The position numbers and the translations under genes are program-made. A stretch of DNA of 36,574 nt from CADEEN01 sp963740395 (GTDB lineage: Bacteria; Pseudomonadota; Gammaproteobacteria; Burkholderiales; Burkholderiaceae_C). Below are positions 16,428 to 24,424 of the stretch, piece after piece. Numbering within the stretch: the stretch's first letter is position 1; each line of letters opens with the position of its first letter. The notes below the pieces were generated by a model. The model was given only the letters and a program-made list of their open reading frames with translations, ran no database searches and was not told the DNA's origin. Location of the stretch: assembly GCA_963740395.1 (NCBI GenBank), contig CAVUEP010000030.1, forward strand, positions 1 through 36,574. Direction: 5' to 3'.

Positions 16428-17945
16428 TCAGTCGAGACTTACCGGCCTTCCAGGCGCGAGCTCGATCCCGGTCAGCGTGCGCTCGAGGTGCCGCGAGCGC
16501 CACGCGAGCAGCGCCTCGGCGCACGCCAGGCGCGCCGCTGCGTGCGCGGGGTCGCGGCTGATGTCGCGCAACTCGCCCGGGTCGTTCTCGAGATCGAACA
16601 GCAGGGGCGGCAGCGCCGCGAAGTGCACGTACTTGTAGCGCATGCCGCGGTGCACGGCGAGCGCGCACTCGTCGGCGGAAATGCCCAGCGCCTTCTGCGC
16701 GGTCGCGTTCTCGATGTCGCGAAAGTCGAACTCCCAGTGCGCGGCGTCGCGCCAACGCGGCGGGCGCCGCCCCTCGAGAAAGGGTCGCAACGAAGCGCCG
16801 TCGAGCGCACGCGGGATACGCGCGCCCAGCAGGTCGAGGATCGTGGGCATCAGGTCGACCGACTCGGTGAACGCGTCCACCGTGCTGCCGTTGGCGGCGG
16901 CGCCGGGCAGGCGCACGATCAATGGCACGTGATAGCTCTGCTCGAAGAAACCCAGCTTGCCCAGCAGGTGGTGGTCGCCGCCCTGCTCGCCGTGGTCGGT
17001 CGTGAGCAGGATCAACGTGCGCTCGTACTGCCCGGTGCGGCGCAGATGCTCGACCACGCGCGCGATCTGCGCATCGACCTCGCTGATCAGTCCGTAGTAG
17101 GTCGCGCGCAACTGCCGCAGCGCCGCATCGCCCCAATCGCTCACCGAGCCGCTCGCGCCGCGCACGAAATCCGACTTGCGCTGGGTGCCGAAGGCGTAGG
17201 CGAGGTAAGGATGCGCGCCGGCCTCGGCATCGCGCGCTGCTGCGCGCACGAAGGGCGGCACCGCGTCGGGCGCGTACATGGCGTTGTACGGCTCGGGTGC
17301 GGTCCACGGCGGATGCGGCCGGATGAAGCTCACATGCGCGAACCACGGCGCCGAACGGCGCTCGTCGACATAGTCGATCACGCCGTCTGCCAGGTACGCA
17401 GCCTCGGAGTCCTCGGCCCGATAGCGTGCCGGGGCGCCGCTCGGCGGATCGGCCGCGCCGTGCGTGGGCAGGTAGATGTCCAGCCCCGGGTCGGGCACCG
17501 GCGCGCCGCGGCGGCGCAACCACGCGAACCAGGGCTCGGACGCGGCGTCCATCGGCAGGCGCTGGCGAAAGCCCGGAAGGACTCCTTCATAAGTCGACAG
17601 GCGCGGGTCGCCGGGCTCGCACTCGCGCGGGTCGACGGCCGTGTCCGTGTAGCCGAACAGCGCCGGTTCGTAGCCCAGCCTGCGCATCGCCAACGCGATG
17701 TTGTCGTGGCGCGCGTCCAGCGGCGTGCCGTTGCGCACGACGCGGTGGTTCATCTGGTAGAGCCCCGTGAGCAGCGAGGCGCGCGACGGTCCGCAGGGCG
17801 CCGCCTGGCAATAGTGGCGGCGAAAGAGCACGCCGTCGGCCGCGAGCGCGTCCGCGCCCGGGGTCTTCACCAGCGGGTGCCCCAGCGCCGAGAGGCAATC
17901 GGCACGCCACTGGTCGGCCGTGATCAGCAGCACATTGAGCGTCAT
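16428..17945 (-). CDS. Sulfatase-superfamily hydrolase, phosphonate monoester hydrolase-like
   Basis: 505 residues from ATG 17945, with GAGGA upstream. The alkaline-phosphatase-fold signature C-x-P-S-R is present at Cys51 (AAPCGPSRASLLTGLYQMNHR); in active enzymes this Cys becomes formylglycine. Metal residues are seen at Asp11 (ITADQWRAD) and in TTDHGEQGGDHHLLGKLGF. The run GTPLDARHDNIALAMRRLGYEPALFGYTDT and the length are close to the phosphonate monoester hydrolase/phosphodiesterase group of rhizobia and Burkholderia, which cleave phosphonate or phosphate mono- and diesters and sulfate esters promiscuously. No formylglycine-generating enzyme is in the window. It is convergent with the di-haem gene. 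Confidence 0.85.
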   Translation of the reverse strand: MTLNVLLITADQWRADCLSALGHPLVKTPGADALAADGVLFRRHYCQAAPCGPSRASLLTGLYQMNHRVVRNGTPLDARHDNIALAMRRLGYEPALFGYTDTAVDPRECEPGDPRLSTYEGVLPGFRQRLPMDAASEPWFAWLRRRGAPVPDPGLDIYLPTHGAADPPSGAPARYRAEDSEAAYLADGVIDYVDERRSAPWFAHVSFIRPHPPWTAPEPYNAMYAPDAVPPFVRAAARDAEAGAHPYLAYAFGTQRKSDFVRGASGSVSDWGDAALRQLRATYYGLISEVDAQIARVVEHLRRTGQYERTLILLTTDHGEQGGDHHLLGKLGFFEQSYHVPLIVRLPGAAANGSTVDAFTESVDLMPTILDLLGARIPRALDGASLRPFLEGRRPPRWRDAAHWEFDFRDIENATAQKALGISADECALAVHRGMRYKYVHFAALPPLLFDLENDPGELRDISRDPAHAAARLACAEALLAWRSRHLERTLTGIELAPGRPVSLD

Positions 17946-18003
17946 CGAGGTCCTCGCATCGGGATCGTCATCGCCACACCTCCGCAACTGCACGCACGAA
18001 CAT

Positions 18004-18022
18004 GTCAGCGCAGCACGCTGAC
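18004..18022 (-). terminator. Stem-loop after fabB
   Basis: GTCAGCG (18004-18010) and CGCTGAC (18016-18022) form a 7-bp stem with a 5-base loop, 12 bases beyond the fabB stop in the direction of transcription. No U-run follows, so it may be a weak or Rho-assisted terminator, or only a stabilising structure. Confidence 0.35.
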
Positions 18023-18033
18023 GTTGCAGCGCC

Positions 18034-19248
18034 TCAGTCGGCGAAGCGCGAGAACACCAGCGTGGCGTTGGTGCCGCCGAAGCCGAAGCTGTTGGACATC
18101 ACCGTGTTCAGCGGCGCGTCCAGGCGCTGGCGCAGGATCGGCAGGCCCTCGGCCGCCGGGTCGAGCGTCTCGATGTTGGCCGAGGCCGCGGCGAAGCCGC
18201 CCTGCATCATCAGCAGGCAGTAGATCGCCTCCTGCACACCGGCCGCGCCGAGCGAGTGGCCCGAGAGCGACTTGGTCGAGCTGATGTGCGGAATGCGTTC
18301 GCCGAACACCGTGCGCACCGCGCCGAGTTCGGCCAGGTCGCCCACCGGCGTCGAGGTGCCATGGGCGTTGATGTAGTCGACCGGCGCACTCACCGTGGCC
18401 AGGGCCTGCTGCATGCAGCGCACCGCGCCCTCGCCCGAGGGCGCGACCATGTCCTGGCCGTCGGAGGTGGCGCCGAAGCCGACCAGCTCGGCCAGGATGT
18501 TGGCGCCGCGGGCCTGCGCATGCTCCAGCGCCTCGAGCACCAGCATGCCGCCGCCGCCGGCGATGACGAAGCCGTCGCGTGCGGCGTCGAAGGCGCGCGA
18601 GGCCTGCTGCGGCCGATCGTTGTAGCCGCTGGACATCGCGCCCATGGCGTCGAACAGCAGCGACAGCTCCCAGCTCTCTTCCTCGCCGCCGCCGGCGAAG
18701 ACCACGTCCTGGTTGCCCCAGGCGATCAGCTGCGCGGCATGGCCGATGCAGTGCGCGCTGGTGGCGCAGGCCGACGTGATCGAGTAGTTGACGCCCTTGA
18801 TGCCGAACGGCGTGGCCAGGCAGGCCGAGACCGTGCTGCCCATCGTGCGCGTGACCATGAAGGGGCCGACGCGCTTGATGCCCTTGGCGCGCAGCGTGTC
18901 CGCCGCCCAGACCTGGTTGAAGCTCGAGGCGCCGCCCGAGCCGGCCACCAGGCCGGCGCGCGGGTTCGAGACCTGCTCAGGCGTCAGGCCGGCGTGCTCG
19001 ATGGCCTGCTGCATCGACAGGTAGGCGTAGGCCGCGGCGTCGCCCATGAAGCGCAGCGTGCGGCGGTCGACCACTTCGTCGAGCACCAGCTCGGGGCGGC
19101 CGCTGACCTGGCAGCGCATGCCCTTCTCGGCATAGCTGGGGTTGAATTTCAGGCCCGACCTGCCTTCGCGCAGGCTCTGCGTGACTTCAGCAGCGTTGTT
19201 GCCCAGGCTGGAGGCGATGCCGAGGCCGGTGACGACGACACGGCGCAT
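18034..19248 (-). CDS. fabB: 3-oxoacyl-[acyl-carrier-protein] synthase I
   Basis: 404 residues, the normal KAS I length. It condenses malonyl-ACP with acyl-ACP and is needed to elongate unsaturated chains. The active-site Cys161 lies in TSACATSAHC, and the two His residues in NAHGTSTPVGD and KSLSGHSLGAAG; the tail SNSFGFGGTNATLVF is the family's C-terminal glycine loop. The start ATG shares its first base with the fabA stop (TGATG), giving the classic fabA-fabB pair for anaerobic-type unsaturated fatty acid synthesis in the cytosol. The last 111 bp have a diverged partial copy at 7273-7383. Confidence 0.95.
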   Translation of the reverse strand: MRRVVVTGLGIASSLGNNAAEVTQSLREGRSGLKFNPSYAEKGMRCQVSGRPELVLDEVVDRRTLRFMGDAAAYAYLSMQQAIEHAGLTPEQVSNPRAGLVAGSGGASSFNQVWAADTLRAKGIKRVGPFMVTRTMGSTVSACLATPFGIKGVNYSITSACATSAHCIGHAAQLIAWGNQDVVFAGGGEEESWELSLLFDAMGAMSSGYNDRPQQASRAFDAARDGFVIAGGGGMLVLEALEHAQARGANILAELVGFGATSDGQDMVAPSGEGAVRCMQQALATVSAPVDYINAHGTSTPVGDLAELGAVRTVFGERIPHISSTKSLSGHSLGAAGVQEAIYCLLMMQGGFAAASANIETLDPAAEGLPILRQRLDAPLNTVMSNSFGFGGTNATLVFSRFAD

Positions 19249-19817
19249 CAGAAATTCTCCGTTGACGTGAACAGCCCCACCTTGAGGTCGGTGGCGACGT
19301 AGATCTCGCGGCCGTCGGCGAACATGCGGCCGTCGGCGATGCCCATCACGAGCTTGCGCTCGATCACGCGCTTCATGTCCAGGCGGTAGCTCACGGTCTT
19401 GACCGTAGGCAGCACCTGGCCGGAGAACTTGACCTCACCCACGCCCAGCGCGCGCCCGCGCCCCGGATTGCCGCGCCAGCCGAGCCAGAAGCCCACCAGC
19501 TGCCACAGCGCGTCCAGCCCCAGGCAGCCCGGCATCACCGGGTCGCCCTCGAAGTGGCAGCCGAAGAACCAGAGGTCGGGGCGCACGTCGAGTTCGGCCT
19601 CGATCAGGCCCTTGCCCTCGCTGCCCCCGCTGTCGTCGATGCGCGTGATGCGGTCCATCATCAGCATGTTGGGCAGCGGCAGGCGCGCATTGCCCGGGCC
19701 GAAGAGTTCACCGCGGCCGCAGGCCAGCAGTTCGTCGCGGCCGTAGGCGTGGCGACCGAGGTCGCGCTGGCTGGTGCGTGCAGGGTTGGAGGCGCTATCG
19801 GCTGGCGAGGTGTGCAT
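19248..19817 (-). CDS. fabA: 3-hydroxydecanoyl-[ACP] dehydratase/isomerase
   Basis: 189 residues. A hot-dog fold enzyme that dehydrates 3-hydroxydecanoyl-ACP and isomerises trans-2- to cis-3-decenoyl-ACP, the branch point for unsaturated fatty acids. The catalytic His is in FFGCHFEGDPVMPGCLGLDALWQL, and the N-terminal ELLACGRGELFGPGNARLPLPNMLMMDRI is typical. It carries ~15 more N-terminal residues than the E. coli enzyme, so a later start is possible; no strong ribosome site precedes ATG 19817. A perfect palindrome (GATCCA-CGA-TGGATC) at 19842-19856 lies just upstream. fabB overlaps by one base. Confidence 0.95.
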   Translation of the reverse strand: MHTSPADSASNPARTSQRDLGRHAYGRDELLACGRGELFGPGNARLPLPNMLMMDRITRIDDSGGSEGKGLIEAELDVRPDLWFFGCHFEGDPVMPGCLGLDALWQLVGFWLGWRGNPGRGRALGVGEVKFSGQVLPTVKTVSYRLDMKRVIERKLVMGIADGRMFADGREIYVATDLKVGLFTSTENF

Positions 19818-19841
19818 CAGGTGGCCCAGGGCCGTCAGGTC

Positions 19842-19856
19842 GATCCACGATGGATC
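19842..19856. promoter_or_regulatory. Palindrome upstream of fabA
   Basis: GATCCA, the spacer CGA, then TGGATC, centred 32 bases before the fabA start codon. It is placed as an operator or 5'-UTR hairpin would be. A six-base arm is short and may be chance. No fatty-acid regulator site was recognised. Confidence 0.25.
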
Positions 19857-19962
19857 AGACCCCTATTTTGCACACCTAGGGATTGCTCCGCACCCGGGAT
19901 GCCCCGCGGCGCGCCCAGGCTCGCGCCGGGCAATCCGCTGCGCGGCGCAGCGCGCTAGCGAC

Positions 19963-20703
19963 TCAACTGCCGCGCTGGCCCGTCAGCCACTGCCACATCC
20001 CGGGTCGCGCCGATCGGCTGGCGCGCGAGACGATCAGGTTGGACGTCAGGTACAGGGCGTTGATCAGCCGGCTGGCGCGCTCCTCGCTCATGCCCGGCCA
20101 ACCGGTGATCCTGCGGAACGATGCAGATTCCTTTCGCAGGCGTTCGATCGCCGGGCCGAGCGCACCGGGCGTGGGCATTTCCTGTGTGGCCGGGTTGCGC
20201 AACGCGCGGTAGGCGGCCGGGCCGGCAACCTCGTTCAGCAAGTCCTTGCGCGGCCCTTGCAGCGCCAGCTTCCACAACGCCGGCATCAGCGGGTGGTAGG
20301 TGTCGGCCTGTGCCACGCGTTCGTACATCCAGTGGCCAGGCGGGCGCACGCCGGGCGCCTCGACCTCGATGGTCTTGAGCGTGCCCAGGGCGCGCGGCGC
20401 GCCTTGCAGCAGGCTGCGCGGCGAGTGGTAGAGCATCTGCGCCGGGAACAGCGTCACGGGCCAGACACTCTCCTCGCACTGCAGGTAGATCAGCGCCGGC
20501 TCGCGCAACCGCACGCAGGCGGCCACGACCTCGAGCGCATCGGCGCTGGCGCGGCGACGGTCGATCAGCCGCAACTCGGCCTGCAGCGTCGTCGCCAGCA
20601 CGGTCTGGCGCTGGAACTCCTTGCGCGACGCGGCCGCAGCTGACTGCCGGAGGTCGTCGAATGCGCTGATGCGCCAGAGAGCTTGCTCGGCCCGTTCGGA
20701 CAT
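19963..20703 (-). CDS. Conserved-looking hypothetical protein
   Basis: 246 residues from ATG 20703; the frame is open back to 20772, so the start is uncertain. I do not recognise a domain. It has no signal peptide or membrane segment. It is rich in Arg and Ala with helical stretches, and has a central LIYLQCEESVWPVTLFPAQMLYHSPRSLL and a tail GMSEERASRLINALYLTSNLIVSRASRSARPGMW. It lies downstream of the LhgO-like oxidase on the same strand, with a gap of about 115 bases. Codon use matches its neighbours and the frame is clean, which supports a real gene. A cytosolic location is inferred. Confidence 0.6.
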   Translation of the reverse strand: MSERAEQALWRISAFDDLRQSAAAASRKEFQRQTVLATTLQAELRLIDRRRASADALEVVAACVRLREPALIYLQCEESVWPVTLFPAQMLYHSPRSLLQGAPRALGTLKTIEVEAPGVRPPGHWMYERVAQADTYHPLMPALWKLALQGPRKDLLNEVAGPAAYRALRNPATQEMPTPGALGPAIERLRKESASFRRITGWPGMSEERASRLINALYLTSNLIVSRASRSARPGMWQWLTGQRGS

Positions 20704-20817
20704 GGTGCTGAGGGAGTCGGGTACCGGGCGAGTGTAGAAAGACAAGAGGTCGGAAGTTGCTGCAAGTAGCAACCAACTGCAACCCCTATTCCCTCGATTG
20801 ACTTGCGCCCATCGCGT

Positions 20818-21936
20818 TCAAACCCCGTCCAGCGCCCCTTGCACGCGACCGGCGATCGCCAGCGCCGCGGTCAGGCCCGGCGACTCGATCCCATACAAAT
20901 TGACCAACCCCGCCACGCCATGCACGCTCGGACCATCGATCGCGAAGTCCTGCGCCGTCTCGCCCTGGCGGTTCAACTTGGGCCGCACGCCGCTGTAGTC
21001 GGGCTGCAGACAGCCATCGGGCAGGCCCGGCCAGTAGCGCCGGATCGCAGCGTAGAAGGACTCGCATCGCGCGGGGTTCACGCGGTAGTCGATTGCGCCA
21101 TCGTCGGGCAGCCACTCGGTGTCGGGGCCGAAGCGGCCCTGGCCGGCGAGGTCGAGCGTCAGGTGCACGCCCAGGCCGGCGGCCTCGTGCATCGGGTAGA
21201 TCAGGTGCGAGAACGGCGAGCGCACGCCGCTCAGCGTGAAGTAGTTGCCCTTGCAGCGATGGGTGGCGCGCACGTGCGCCGCAGGCAGGCCGTCGATGCA
21301 CGCGGCGACGTCGCTGGCGGCCAGCCCTGCGGAATTGACCAGGCACCGCGTGTGCAGGCGCATCGCCTCAGCGCCGCCGACATCGAGCACGAAGCCGTCG
21401 GCCACGACCTGCGCCGCCACCAACGGGCTCTTCAGCGCCAGCATCGCGCCGTGGTCCTGTGCGTCGCCCAGCAGGCTGAGCATGAAGCCGTGGCTGTCGA
21501 TGATGCCGGTCGCGCTCGAGTGCAGCGCCGCCACGGCATGCAGCGCCGGCTCGCGCTGGCGCGCCGCGGCGCCGTCGATCAGCTGCAGACCTTCGACACC
21601 GTTGGCCGCCGCGTTGCGCGCCAAGCTCTCCAGTGCGGGCACCTGCGCCTCGTTGGCGGCCACCACCAGCTTGCCGCAATTGCGGTGCGCCACGCCATGC
21701 GCCTCGCAGTAGGGGTAGAGCAGGCGCCGGCCCTCGACGCAGAGTTGCGTCTTGAGCCAATCGGGCGCCGAGTACAGCCCGGCATGGATGACCTCGCTGT
21801 TGCGCGCGCTGGTGATCGTGCCGATGGCGTCGAGCGCCTCGACGATGACGACCTCGCGGCCGCCCAGAGCCAGCGCGCGTGCCACGGCGAGCCCGACCAC
21901 GCCGGCGCCGACGACGACGCAATCGACGCGGTCCAC
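20818..21936 (-). CDS. lhgO: FAD-dependent oxidoreductase, L-2-hydroxyglutarate oxidase-like
   Basis: 372 residues. The DAO-type fold opens with the dinucleotide motif VVGAGVVGLAVARALALGGREVVIVEA, followed by GTITSARNSEVIHAGLYSAPDWLKTQLCVEG, a strong match to the LhgO/L2HGDH group. Later LVNSAGLAASDVA, RCKGNYFTLSG and the C-terminal DFAIDGPSVHGVAGLVNLYGIESPGLTAALAIA fit the same family. It would oxidise L-2-hydroxyglutarate to 2-oxoglutarate; other hydroxy acids are possible. It starts at GTG 21936, one base after the TetR regulator stop, so it is probably cotranscribed with the tail of the paa operon, an association worth noting. Confidence 0.75.
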   Translation of the reverse strand: MDRVDCVVVGAGVVGLAVARALALGGREVVIVEALDAIGTITSARNSEVIHAGLYSAPDWLKTQLCVEGRRLLYPYCEAHGVAHRNCGKLVVAANEAQVPALESLARNAAANGVEGLQLIDGAAARQREPALHAVAALHSSATGIIDSHGFMLSLLGDAQDHGAMLALKSPLVAAQVVADGFVLDVGGAEAMRLHTRCLVNSAGLAASDVAACIDGLPAAHVRATHRCKGNYFTLSGVRSPFSHLIYPMHEAAGLGVHLTLDLAGQGRFGPDTEWLPDDGAIDYRVNPARCESFYAAIRRYWPGLPDGCLQPDYSGVRPKLNRQGETAQDFAIDGPSVHGVAGLVNLYGIESPGLTAALAIAGRVQGALDGV

Positions 21937-21937
21937 G

Positions 21938-22579
21938 TCAGGCGCTGGCGGCGGCGACGCTGCGCGAACGCCGCTTGCGCGGCGCGGCCGGGCGACTCAC
22001 CGCCGACAGGCCGCCGAAGAAGAGTTCGGCCACGATCGGCGCCAAGGCGTCGTGGGTCAGCGCACCGGTGGGCTTCATCCAGGTGAAGGTCCAGTTGATC
22101 ATGCCGAACAGTAGCATCGCCAGCGGCGTGGCCAGCGGCGCGAGGTCCGGCCGCACACGGCCGATCGCCACGGCAAAGGCCGCCACCACGCGGCGTTGAC
22201 CCGCCTCGACCTGCGCGCGCTCGGCGTCGCGCAGGAACTTGATGTCCTCGGTCAGCACGCGGTGCTCGTGCTGCGCGTCGGCGTAGGCCGCCGTGAAGCG
22301 CCGGATCAGCGCGTCGAGTTCGGCCTCGGGTGCCAGGCGCTCGGCGCGCACCTGCGCCACCAGGGTCTCGAGACGCGCCACATGGTCGCCGGCGATCTGC
22401 GCCAAGAGCGCATGCTTGTCGCGCACATAGTGGTAGAGCGTGGCCTTGCCGACGGCGCAGGCGGCGGCCACCTCGTTCATCGACGCGGCGGTGTAGCCGC
22501 GGCGCGCGAACAGCTCGGCCGCGCGCGCCAGGATCAGCGCGCGCTGGTCGTCGTAGGTGGCAGATCGGGTGCGGGACAC
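21938..22579 (-). CDS. paaR: TetR-family regulator, probable PaaR
   Basis: 213 residues from GTG 22579, chosen because GGAGGAG at 22588-22594 is 8 bases upstream. The N-terminal TetR helix-turn-helix is clear: ILARAAELFARRGYTAASMNEVAAACAVGKATLYHYVRDKHALL. The C-terminal ligand domain ends in an RKRRSR basic tail. It sits just after paaE on the same strand, and a 16-bp palindromic TetR-type operator lies in the paaG/paaY gap, so it most likely represses the paa genes until phenylacetyl-CoA or a related ester binds. The role comes from gene context and betaproteobacterial paa clusters. The LhgO-like gene follows after one base. Confidence 0.8.
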   Translation of the reverse strand: MSRTRSATYDDQRALILARAAELFARRGYTAASMNEVAAACAVGKATLYHYVRDKHALLAQIAGDHVARLETLVAQVRAERLAPEAELDALIRRFTAAYADAQHEHRVLTEDIKFLRDAERAQVEAGQRRVVAAFAVAIGRVRPDLAPLATPLAMLLFGMINWTFTWMKPTGALTHDALAPIVAELFFGGLSAVSRPAAPRKRRSRSVAAASA

Positions 22580-22620
22580 GTCAGTGACTCCTCCAGCACG
22601 GCCGGGCACGGACCAAGCGA

Positions 22621-22695
22621 CCGCCGCGGAACTGGCTCTGCCAGGCCGCTGGCGGTGCCCCCTTGAGGGGGAGCGCCGCAGGCGCTTCGGGGGTG
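22621..22695 (-). repeat. 75-bp multi-hairpin repeat, copy 1 (after paaE)
   Basis: It begins 7 bases after the paaE stop. Read on the plus strand it has a long stem (GCGGA-a-CTGGC, loop TCT, GCCAG-GCCGC), then CCCCCTTGAGGGGG, then AGCGCCGCAGGCGCT and CGGGGG. The inner stem pair differs from copies 2 and 3 by a compensatory T-A for C-G change. The right 37 bases are identical to copy 3. Confidence 0.85.
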
Positions 22696-22702
22696 TGCCA
22701 TG

Positions 22703-23782
22703 TCACCGCTCGTCGAAGGAGAGGACGACACGGTCGGTCAGCGGGTGGGCCTGGCAGGTGAGCACGAAGCCGCCGGCGACTTCGGCCTTGTCGAGCGCGA
22801 AGTTGCGCTCCATGCGCACCTGGCCCTCGACCAGCTTGGCGCGGCAGGTACCACACACGCCCGAGGTGCAGGAAAAAGGCACCTCCAGGCCCGCGGCGGA
22901 GGCGGCGTCGAGGATGCTCGGCTGGCTCTTGCGGAACGCGATCTCGCGCCGCATGCCGTCGCGGATGATGACGATGCGCGCGTGCTCGGCGTCGCCCGGC
23001 TGCGCCTGGTGCATCACCGCACCGCCGGCCTGCGGCGCCAGGCCGAAGCGCTCGATGTGGATGCGCCCCTCGGGCACGCCCGCAGCGAGCAACGCGGCCT
23101 CGGCCTCGTCGTTCATCTGGAACGGGCCGCAGATGTACGCATGGTCAATGCTCGCGGCGGGCACGACGCTCGCCAGGAACTCGGCGATCTTGGCGCGGTC
23201 CGTCAGCCCGGTGTACAGCGGCGCGTCGGTGGGGTCGTCGCTGAACACATGGTGCAGCACCAGGCGCGCCATGTGCCGGTTCTTCAGGTCTTCGAGTTCT
23301 TCCTTGAACATCGTCGAGCGCAGCGAACGGTTGCCGTAGATCAGCGTGAAGCGCGACAGCGGCTCGCGCGCCAGCACGGTCTTCATGATCGACAGGATCG
23401 GCGTGATGCCGCTGCCGCCGGCGATGCCGACATGATGGCGCCGTGCGGCGGGGTCCAGCGGCACGAAGAAGCGCCCCTGCGGCGCCATCACGGCCAAACT
23501 GTCGCCGGGCCGCAGGTGCTCGTTGATCCAGTTCGAGAACGCACCGCCCTTGACCTTGCGCACGCCCACGCGCAACTCGCCGTCGTCGACACCGGCGCAG
23601 ATGGAATACGAACGCCGCAGGTCCTGGCCATCGACCTGCTTGCGCAGCGTCAGGTACTGACCCTGGGTGAAGCCGAACACTTCGCGCAGGTGAGGCGGCA
23701 CGTCGAAGGTGACGATCACGGCCTCGGCCGTGTCGGCCTCGACGCCGCGCACCCGCAGTTCGTGGAACAGAGGTGTCGACAT
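22703..23782 (-). CDS. paaE: Phenylacetyl-CoA epoxidase, reductase subunit PaaE
   Basis: 359 residues from ATG 23782. An N-terminal ferredoxin-reductase FAD domain (LRRSYSICAGVDDGELRVGVRKV), an NAD(P)H domain (GIAGGSGITPILSIMKTVL, YICGPFQMNDEAEAAL) and a C-terminal plant-type 2Fe-2S domain with Cys ligands in PFSCTSGVCGTCRAKL and LTCQAHP. It carries electrons from NAD(P)H to the PaaAC di-iron oxygenase. The frame is open to 23824, but the extra residues lack family resemblance. It is separated from paaD by a repeat and followed by another, unlike the tight paaC-paaD spacing. Confidence 0.93.
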   Translation of the reverse strand: MSTPLFHELRVRGVEADTAEAVIVTFDVPPHLREVFGFTQGQYLTLRKQVDGQDLRRSYSICAGVDDGELRVGVRKVKGGAFSNWINEHLRPGDSLAVMAPQGRFFVPLDPAARRHHVGIAGGSGITPILSIMKTVLAREPLSRFTLIYGNRSLRSTMFKEELEDLKNRHMARLVLHHVFSDDPTDAPLYTGLTDRAKIAEFLASVVPAASIDHAYICGPFQMNDEAEAALLAAGVPEGRIHIERFGLAPQAGGAVMHQAQPGDAEHARIVIIRDGMRREIAFRKSQPSILDAASAAGLEVPFSCTSGVCGTCRAKLVEGQVRMERNFALDKAEVAGGFVLTCQAHPLTDRVVLSFDER

Positions 23783-23839
23783 CTCAGCCGTCACGTGTCG
23801 CTCGCGATGCCGGTCGAAGTGCACAACGCGCTTCAGCGG

Positions 23840-23915
23840 ACGCCGCGGATCCGGCTCTGCCGGTCCGCTGGCGGCGCCCCCTTGAGGGGGAGGCGCCGAA
23901 GGCGCTTCGGGGGTG
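23840..23915 (-). repeat. 75-bp multi-hairpin repeat, copy 2 (after paaD)
   Basis: It begins 5 bases after the paaD stop, in the same orientation as copies 1 and 3. The long stem is GCGGA-t-CCGGC, loop TCT, GCCGG-TCCGC. It is one base longer than the others, with AGGCGCCGAAGGCGCT in place of AGCGCCGCAGGCGCT. CCCCCTTGAGGGGG is unchanged. Confidence 0.85.
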
Positions 23916-23920
23916 GGTCA

Positions 23921-24424
23921 TCACAGCGGCTTGAAGTATTCGAAGGGCTCGTGGCAGGCGATGCAGCGGTACAGCGCCTTGCAGGCGGTGGAGCCGAAGG
24001 CCGCCAACTGCTCGGTACGCGCGCTGCCGCAGCGCGGGCAGTCCACGGCCGGCGCGCGGCGCAGGATGCGGATCGGCACGCCCTGCTCGGGCGGCACCGG
24101 CCCCGGCGGCGCGATGCCGTAGTCGCGCAGCTTGCGCCGGCCGGCGTCGCTGATCCAGTCGGTGGTCCAGGCGGGGGCGCGTTGCATCGTCACGCGCGTC
24201 GGCCCGAAGCCCGCCGCGTCGAGCGCATCGATCACGCTCTGCGTGATGACTTCGGTAGCCGGGCAGCCACTGTAGGTGGGTGTCAGCACCACCTCCAGGC
24301 CGGTGCCTTCGCCAGGCAGCTCGCGCACGTCGCGCACCACGCCGAGGTCGCACAACGACAGCGCCGGCACCTCGGGGTCGGGCACCTGCTCGAGCACCGC
24401 CCAGGCGGCCTGCACACTCACCAT
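23921..24424 (-). CDS. paaD: Phenylacetate degradation protein PaaD
   Basis: 167 residues. A DUF59/MIP18-type domain (AWAVLEQVPDPEVPALSLCDLGVVRDV; LTPTYSGCPATEVITQSVIDAL) plus a C-terminal zinc-ribbon-like region with CPRCGSARTEQLAAFGSTACKALYRCIACHEPF, the standard PaaD layout. It is thought to help assemble the Fe-S or di-iron centre of the epoxidase complex. ATG 24424 overlaps the paaC stop by seven bases, with GGAGG just upstream inside paaC, so translation is coupled. A hairpin repeat follows directly. Confidence 0.93.
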   Translation of the reverse strand: MVSVQAAWAVLEQVPDPEVPALSLCDLGVVRDVRELPGEGTGLEVVLTPTYSGCPATEVITQSVIDALDAAGFGPTRVTMQRAPAWTTDWISDAGRRKLRDYGIAPPGPVPPEQGVPIRILRRAPAVDCPRCGSARTEQLAAFGSTACKALYRCIACHEPFEYFKPL

